Source: Gemmatimonadota bacterium (GTDB lineage: Bacteria; Latescibacterota; UBA2968; UBA8231). Taken from it: DNA of 9,532 nt. Under the pieces are notes generated by a model. The model made no database searches and was not told the origin of the DNA. It was given only the letters and a program-made list of their open reading frames with translations. The translations under genes and the position numbers were made by a program. Where the stretch lies: positions 1-9,532 of the forward strand of contig VXZF01000274.1 of assembly GCA_009845645.1 (NCBI GenBank), read 5' to 3'. Each line of letters opens with the position of its first letter. The first letter of the stretch is position 1. Shown here one piece after another: positions 7,434 through 9,532 of this stretch.

Positions 7434-8831
7434 ATGACAGATACGAATGAGAAGATTTGTTTCGTAATTGCGCCCATCGGCGAACCGGAGTCGGATACCC
7501 GCAAACGATCCGACCAAGTTTTACAACACATTATTCGTCCTGCAGTAGAGACTTGTGGCAATAAAGCTGTTCCTGCCGACGAGATTGACGAGCCCGGTAT
7601 AATTACTAATCAGATAATTCGACATGTTGTTTATGATCCTTTGGTCATAGCCGATTTAACGGGACAGAATGCCAACGTCTTCTATGAATTAGCCATTCGG
7701 CATGCCTTCCGCAGGCCACTCGTCCAGATCATCGACAAGGTCAAAGATATCCCTTTTGATCTCAGCGCAATGAGAACGATACAGGTTGATCACCAAAATC
7801 CCGATAGCGTTGAAGAAGCCAAAACCAAAATTAGAGAACAAATTCAATCCCTTGCAGCAAATCCATCGAGTCTGGAGAATCCTATTTCGGCAGCCCTCTC
7901 TGACGGGTTCGGTTCTAACCGACTTGATGAGATCATGCCCCGAGCTCAAGACTACCCGCTTTCCACAGAGGCCGCCGTAGAACGCCTGAAGCGATACATT
8001 GACGAACCCCAACATCGGATTCGACTGTCGGATCTTATCGACAACACAGTTGAGCAAGTTGTCGAGGTGACGTCTGGTGAGGCTTTCTCTGTAAGCGGCC
8101 CAGAGCCGACCACCGAGTCGCTAACGGAGCGTGTGCGCGGATACGAGGAGGCCTGTTCGACATTGCTAGCGATGGCGATAACCGGAGGCTATTGGGCAGA
8201 AGAGGGGCACTATCCGGTATGGCAACGAGCACTGGAACGTCTTGGTTCGACACCATTGGGTGGCAGCTCGAATTTTTGGCCTGAGTTGCAACGATATCCG
8301 GCAACGCTTCTGCTCTACGCGTTGGGACTCGGTGCGGTAGAAGCTGGTCGGCTTCGGTTTCTTGGACGAATGTTGGCCTCCACACTTCGCAGAGGACATC
8401 GGGAAGATGTGTCCGCCGTAGAAAAACTTCCGCCTTTCCTCTTGTTTTCGTATGGCCCACGGCAGATGCATATTCTAGAAGGCATGGACAAAAGCCATGT
8501 GCCACTGAACGACTGGATGCACAAGACACTACGGCCACATGCCGAACGCATCATCCCTGACGCCAATCGGTACACCCTAGTTTTCGATAAACTCGAAATA
8601 CTGGTGGCGCTCGGCTATGCTCACCATAAGGGCAACTGGTCAGAACCGCACCGAGCAACTCTTGGTGCTTTCAGGTACCGATATGAGAACAAAGATCGAA
8701 TTCTTCAGGAAATCAGAGAATCGCTCTCAACAAAGCGAGACGAATCCCTGTTCGTAACGTGTGGGATTTTCGGCGAGACCGCTGATGACTGTAAGCAAGG
8801 CTTGGCGGATCTAGAACAATTCATTCGGTAG
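7434..8831 (+). CDS. Nucleoside deoxyribosyltransferase/TIR-like domain protein with unknown C-terminal domain; possible defence effector
   Basis: This encodes a 465-residue protein. Residues 8-100 have a Rossmann-like pattern: a first strand ICFVIAPIGEPES, a helix RKRSDQVLQHIIRPAVE, then DPLVIADLTGQNANVFYELAIRHA and a further strand RPLVQII. The layout strand-ADLTGxNxNVFYELxxxHA resembles nucleoside 2-deoxyribosyltransferase and TIR-like proteins, where the Glu of such a motif (here Glu85) attacks the N-glycosidic bond of a nucleoside or NAD. The remaining 330 or so residues match nothing I recognise. They look mostly helical, with a hydrophobic segment YPATLLLYALGLGAVEAGRL near 290-310 that is probably a buried helix and not a clear membrane span. 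There is no signal peptide. The gene is more AT-rich than mutS and lies beside toxin-antitoxin remnants, suggesting horizontal acquisition. The enzymatic role is inferred; a sensor role for the C-terminal part is speculation. Confidence 0.75.
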   Translation: MTDTNEKICFVIAPIGEPESDTRKRSDQVLQHIIRPAVETCGNKAVPADEIDEPGIITNQIIRHVVYDPLVIADLTGQNANVFYELAIRHAFRRPLVQIIDKVKDIPFDLSAMRTIQVDHQNPDSVEEAKTKIREQIQSLAANPSSLENPISAALSDGFGSNRLDEIMPRAQDYPLSTEAAVERLKRYIDEPQHRIRLSDLIDNTVEQVVEVTSGEAFSVSGPEPTTESLTERVRGYEEACSTLLAMAITGGYWAEEGHYPVWQRALERLGSTPLGGSSNFWPELQRYPATLLLYALGLGAVEAGRLRFLGRMLASTLRRGHREDVSAVEKLPPFLLFSYGPRQMHILEGMDKSHVPLNDWMHKTLRPHAERIIPDANRYTLVFDKLEILVALGYAHHKGNWSEPHRATLGAFRYRYENKDRILQEIRESLSTKRDESLFVTCGIFGETADDCKQGLADLEQFIR

Positions 8832-8890
8832 TTGGATGGGATGTGGTAGTAGCTAGTGCATCTTTCATCGAATCCACCGTCGAGGACGCC

Positions 8891-8917
8891 GTTCATTCGG
8901 CAGGAGGCCGAATGAAC
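8891..8917 (+). repeat. Perfect 11-bp inverted repeat with Shine-Dalgarno in the loop
   Basis: GTTCATTCGGC (8891-8901) and GCCGAATGAAC (8907-8917) are exact reverse complements separated by AGGAG. The loop plus the next base reads AGGAGG, a consensus Shine-Dalgarno, and the right arm contains ATG 8912, the start of the PIN-like fragment. It could be an mRNA hairpin hiding the start codon, a repressor operator, or a recombination or transposition scar. The structure is seen directly; its role is open. Confidence 0.85.
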
Positions 8918-8992
8918 GACTATCTTCTGGACACCAACATGGTATCCAAATTGACGAAACTCACCATCCGCAACTTCAAGCATTTCGAATAG
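8912..8992 (+). pseudogene. Chimeric remnant: start of a PIN-domain (VapC-like) toxin joined to start of an AAA/ABC-type ATPase
   Basis: A 26-codon frame starts at ATG 8912 behind AGGAGG (8902-8907) and ends at TAG 8990-8992. Its first part, MNDYLLDTNMVS, matches the usual opening of PIN-domain ribonuclease toxins (xYLLDTNxVS), where the Asp is the first metal-binding residue. Its second part, KLTKLTIRNFKHFE, matches the usual first strand of RecF/OLD/SMC-like ATPases (KLxxLxIxNFKxFE), which itself could start at ATG 8939. A PIN domain is about 130 residues and such ATPases are several hundred, so neither is functional here. The simplest reading is a deletion that fused the beginnings of two genes. 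Both motifs are short, so chance resemblance is possible, though the two together in one frame make it less likely. Confidence 0.5.
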
Positions 8993-9013
8993 CTAGCCGG
9001 AAGGGAAAACGCG

Positions 9014-9532
9014 ATGATCCGGTTTATCAAGGAGTGGGTTTCGCGCAAACGAGCGAACCCGTCATCAAAAGCTAAAAGCGCATCAGCGGACGAGACGGCG
9101 ACCGACGATCAATCGACAGACGCTGACACATCCACTCCCAGCGAATCAACTGCCCCGCCGGCGATACCCGACGCAGTCGAAGTCGAACTCCAACGCCGCT
9201 TCAACGAATTCGAGCGCCGCTTCAACGAACGCCAGAAAGAGATTCTAGATGCCCGGGCCGCGTATATTGAACGCTGGCTCGTTGCTATCAGCGTCGTTGC
9301 TGTCGTGGGCGGCTTTCTCGGTTTTACGAAATTCGACAAGATTGAGGACGAAGCCCGTCAGCATGTGACGGCGGCCAAGCAACATGCAGAAAAAGCCCAG
9401 ATCCTTGTCGAGAAGATCGAAGCAAAATACGGCGAGTCTGTGTCACTTGTGGCAGAACATAAAAAACTGACCGCCGAGACTATCGATGATAACCCAGACG
9501 AAGCCGGCAGGGCTGCGGAAAGTGTCCAAGAG
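9014..9532 (+). CDS. Membrane-anchored coiled-coil protein of unknown function, cut by window edge
   Basis: The frame is open from ATG 9014 to the last base, giving 173 residues with no stop, so the gene continues beyond the window. A basic start (MIRFIKEWVSRKR) is followed by a low-complexity linker rich in Ser, Thr, Ala and Asp (residues 16-50). Next is a helical segment with heptad-like repetition (RRFNEFE RRFNERQ, 61-74), then one clear membrane span, WLVAISVVAVVGGFLGF (88-104). After that comes a long charged helix, EDEARQHVTAAKQHAEKAQILVEKIEAK and onward, likely coiled coil. AAGGGA at 9001-9006 is a well-placed Shine-Dalgarno 7 bases before the ATG. I do not recognise the family. The architecture resembles membrane-tethered proteins with a downstream helical-repeat domain, which cannot be checked here. 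Topology is uncertain. Confidence 0.8.
   Translation, partial: MIRFIKEWVSRKRANPSSKAKSASADETATDDQSTDADTSTPSESTAPPAIPDAVEVELQRRFNEFERRFNERQKEILDARAAYIERWLVAISVVAVVGGFLGFTKFDKIEDEARQHVTAAKQHAEKAQILVEKIEAKYGESVSLVAEHKKLTAETIDDNPDEAGRAAESVQE
9194..9229 (+). repeat. 15-bp direct repeat at heptad spacing
   Basis: CGCCGCTTCAACGAA occurs at 9194-9208 and again at 9215-9229, a period of 21 bases or exactly seven codons. It encodes RRFNE twice and builds the coiled-coil heptads just before the membrane span. Identity at the DNA level suggests recent internal duplication. Confidence 0.85.

Larger units (their letters stand above)
8832..9013. other. Gene-poor gap with remnants of toxin-antitoxin and ATPase genes
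   Basis: These 182 bases lack an intact gene. They contain a short frame from GTG 8856 ending at TGA 8913-8915 (last residues RTPFIRQEAE), which overlaps the next ATG as ATGA in the manner of an antitoxin-toxin junction, a perfect inverted repeat, and the truncated 26-codon frame described separately. The 9-base word TTCATTCGG occurs both at the end of the preceding gene (8820-8828) and in the inverted repeat (8892-8900). Confidence 0.5.

Noticed and set aside
7300..7449. Open stretch in the gap before the 465-residue gene as a degraded toxin
   Set aside because: It has no start codon with a ribosome binding site, and its residues show no RelE, YafQ or PIN pattern.
8035..8538. Minus-strand frame of 167 codons within the effector gene
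   Set aside because: It is antisense to the better-supported 465-residue frame and shows no recognisable motif or ribosome binding site.

Overview
This is a GC-rich bacterial chromosome segment with two parts. Bases 1-7038 are dense housekeeping DNA, all on the + strand: the end of scpA, then scpB, an RsuA/RluB-type pseudouridine synthase, cmk, rpsA and mutS. The first four overlap one another by 4-14 bases and look like one transcription unit. rpsA follows after an 81-base gap holding a hairpin and a clear Shine-Dalgarno, and ends at a strong intrinsic terminator. mutS begins just after that terminator. Ribosomal protein S1 has six S1 domains and an acidic tail built from a 36-bp tandem repeat. 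The scpA-scpB-pseudouridine synthase-cmk-rpsA order occurs in several bacterial phyla. The S1 sequence and GC content suggest an uncultured lineage near the FCB group (Latescibacterota-like), but this is a low-confidence impression and was not tested.

Bases 7028-9532 are accessory in character. A RelB/DinJ-type antitoxin starts inside the end of mutS and has no toxin gene after it. Next is a 465-residue protein (7434-8831) whose N-terminal domain resembles the nucleoside deoxyribosyltransferase/TIR-like Rossmann fold, including an NVFYEL motif with a candidate catalytic glutamate. It is joined to a C-terminal region I do not recognise, and its base composition is visibly more AT-rich than the upstream genes. 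It is the best candidate here for a nucleotide- or NAD-acting defence effector.

The 182 bases after it (8832-9013) carry gene debris. A perfect 11-bp inverted repeat has an AGGAGG Shine-Dalgarno in and beside its loop. It is followed by a 26-codon frame that begins like a PIN-domain (VapC) toxin and continues like the first residues of an AAA/ABC-type ATPase, then stops. The window ends inside an open reading frame (9014 to the edge) for a membrane-anchored coiled-coil protein.

The first part covers chromosome segregation (ScpAB), rRNA modification, CMP/dCMP phosphorylation, translation (S1) and mismatch repair (MutS). The second part looks like a small hotspot of toxin-antitoxin and possible defence genes that has gained and lost pieces just downstream of mutS. 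I saw no tRNA, rRNA, CRISPR array, insertion sequence or origin. No stretch longer than 300 bases lacks a gene.
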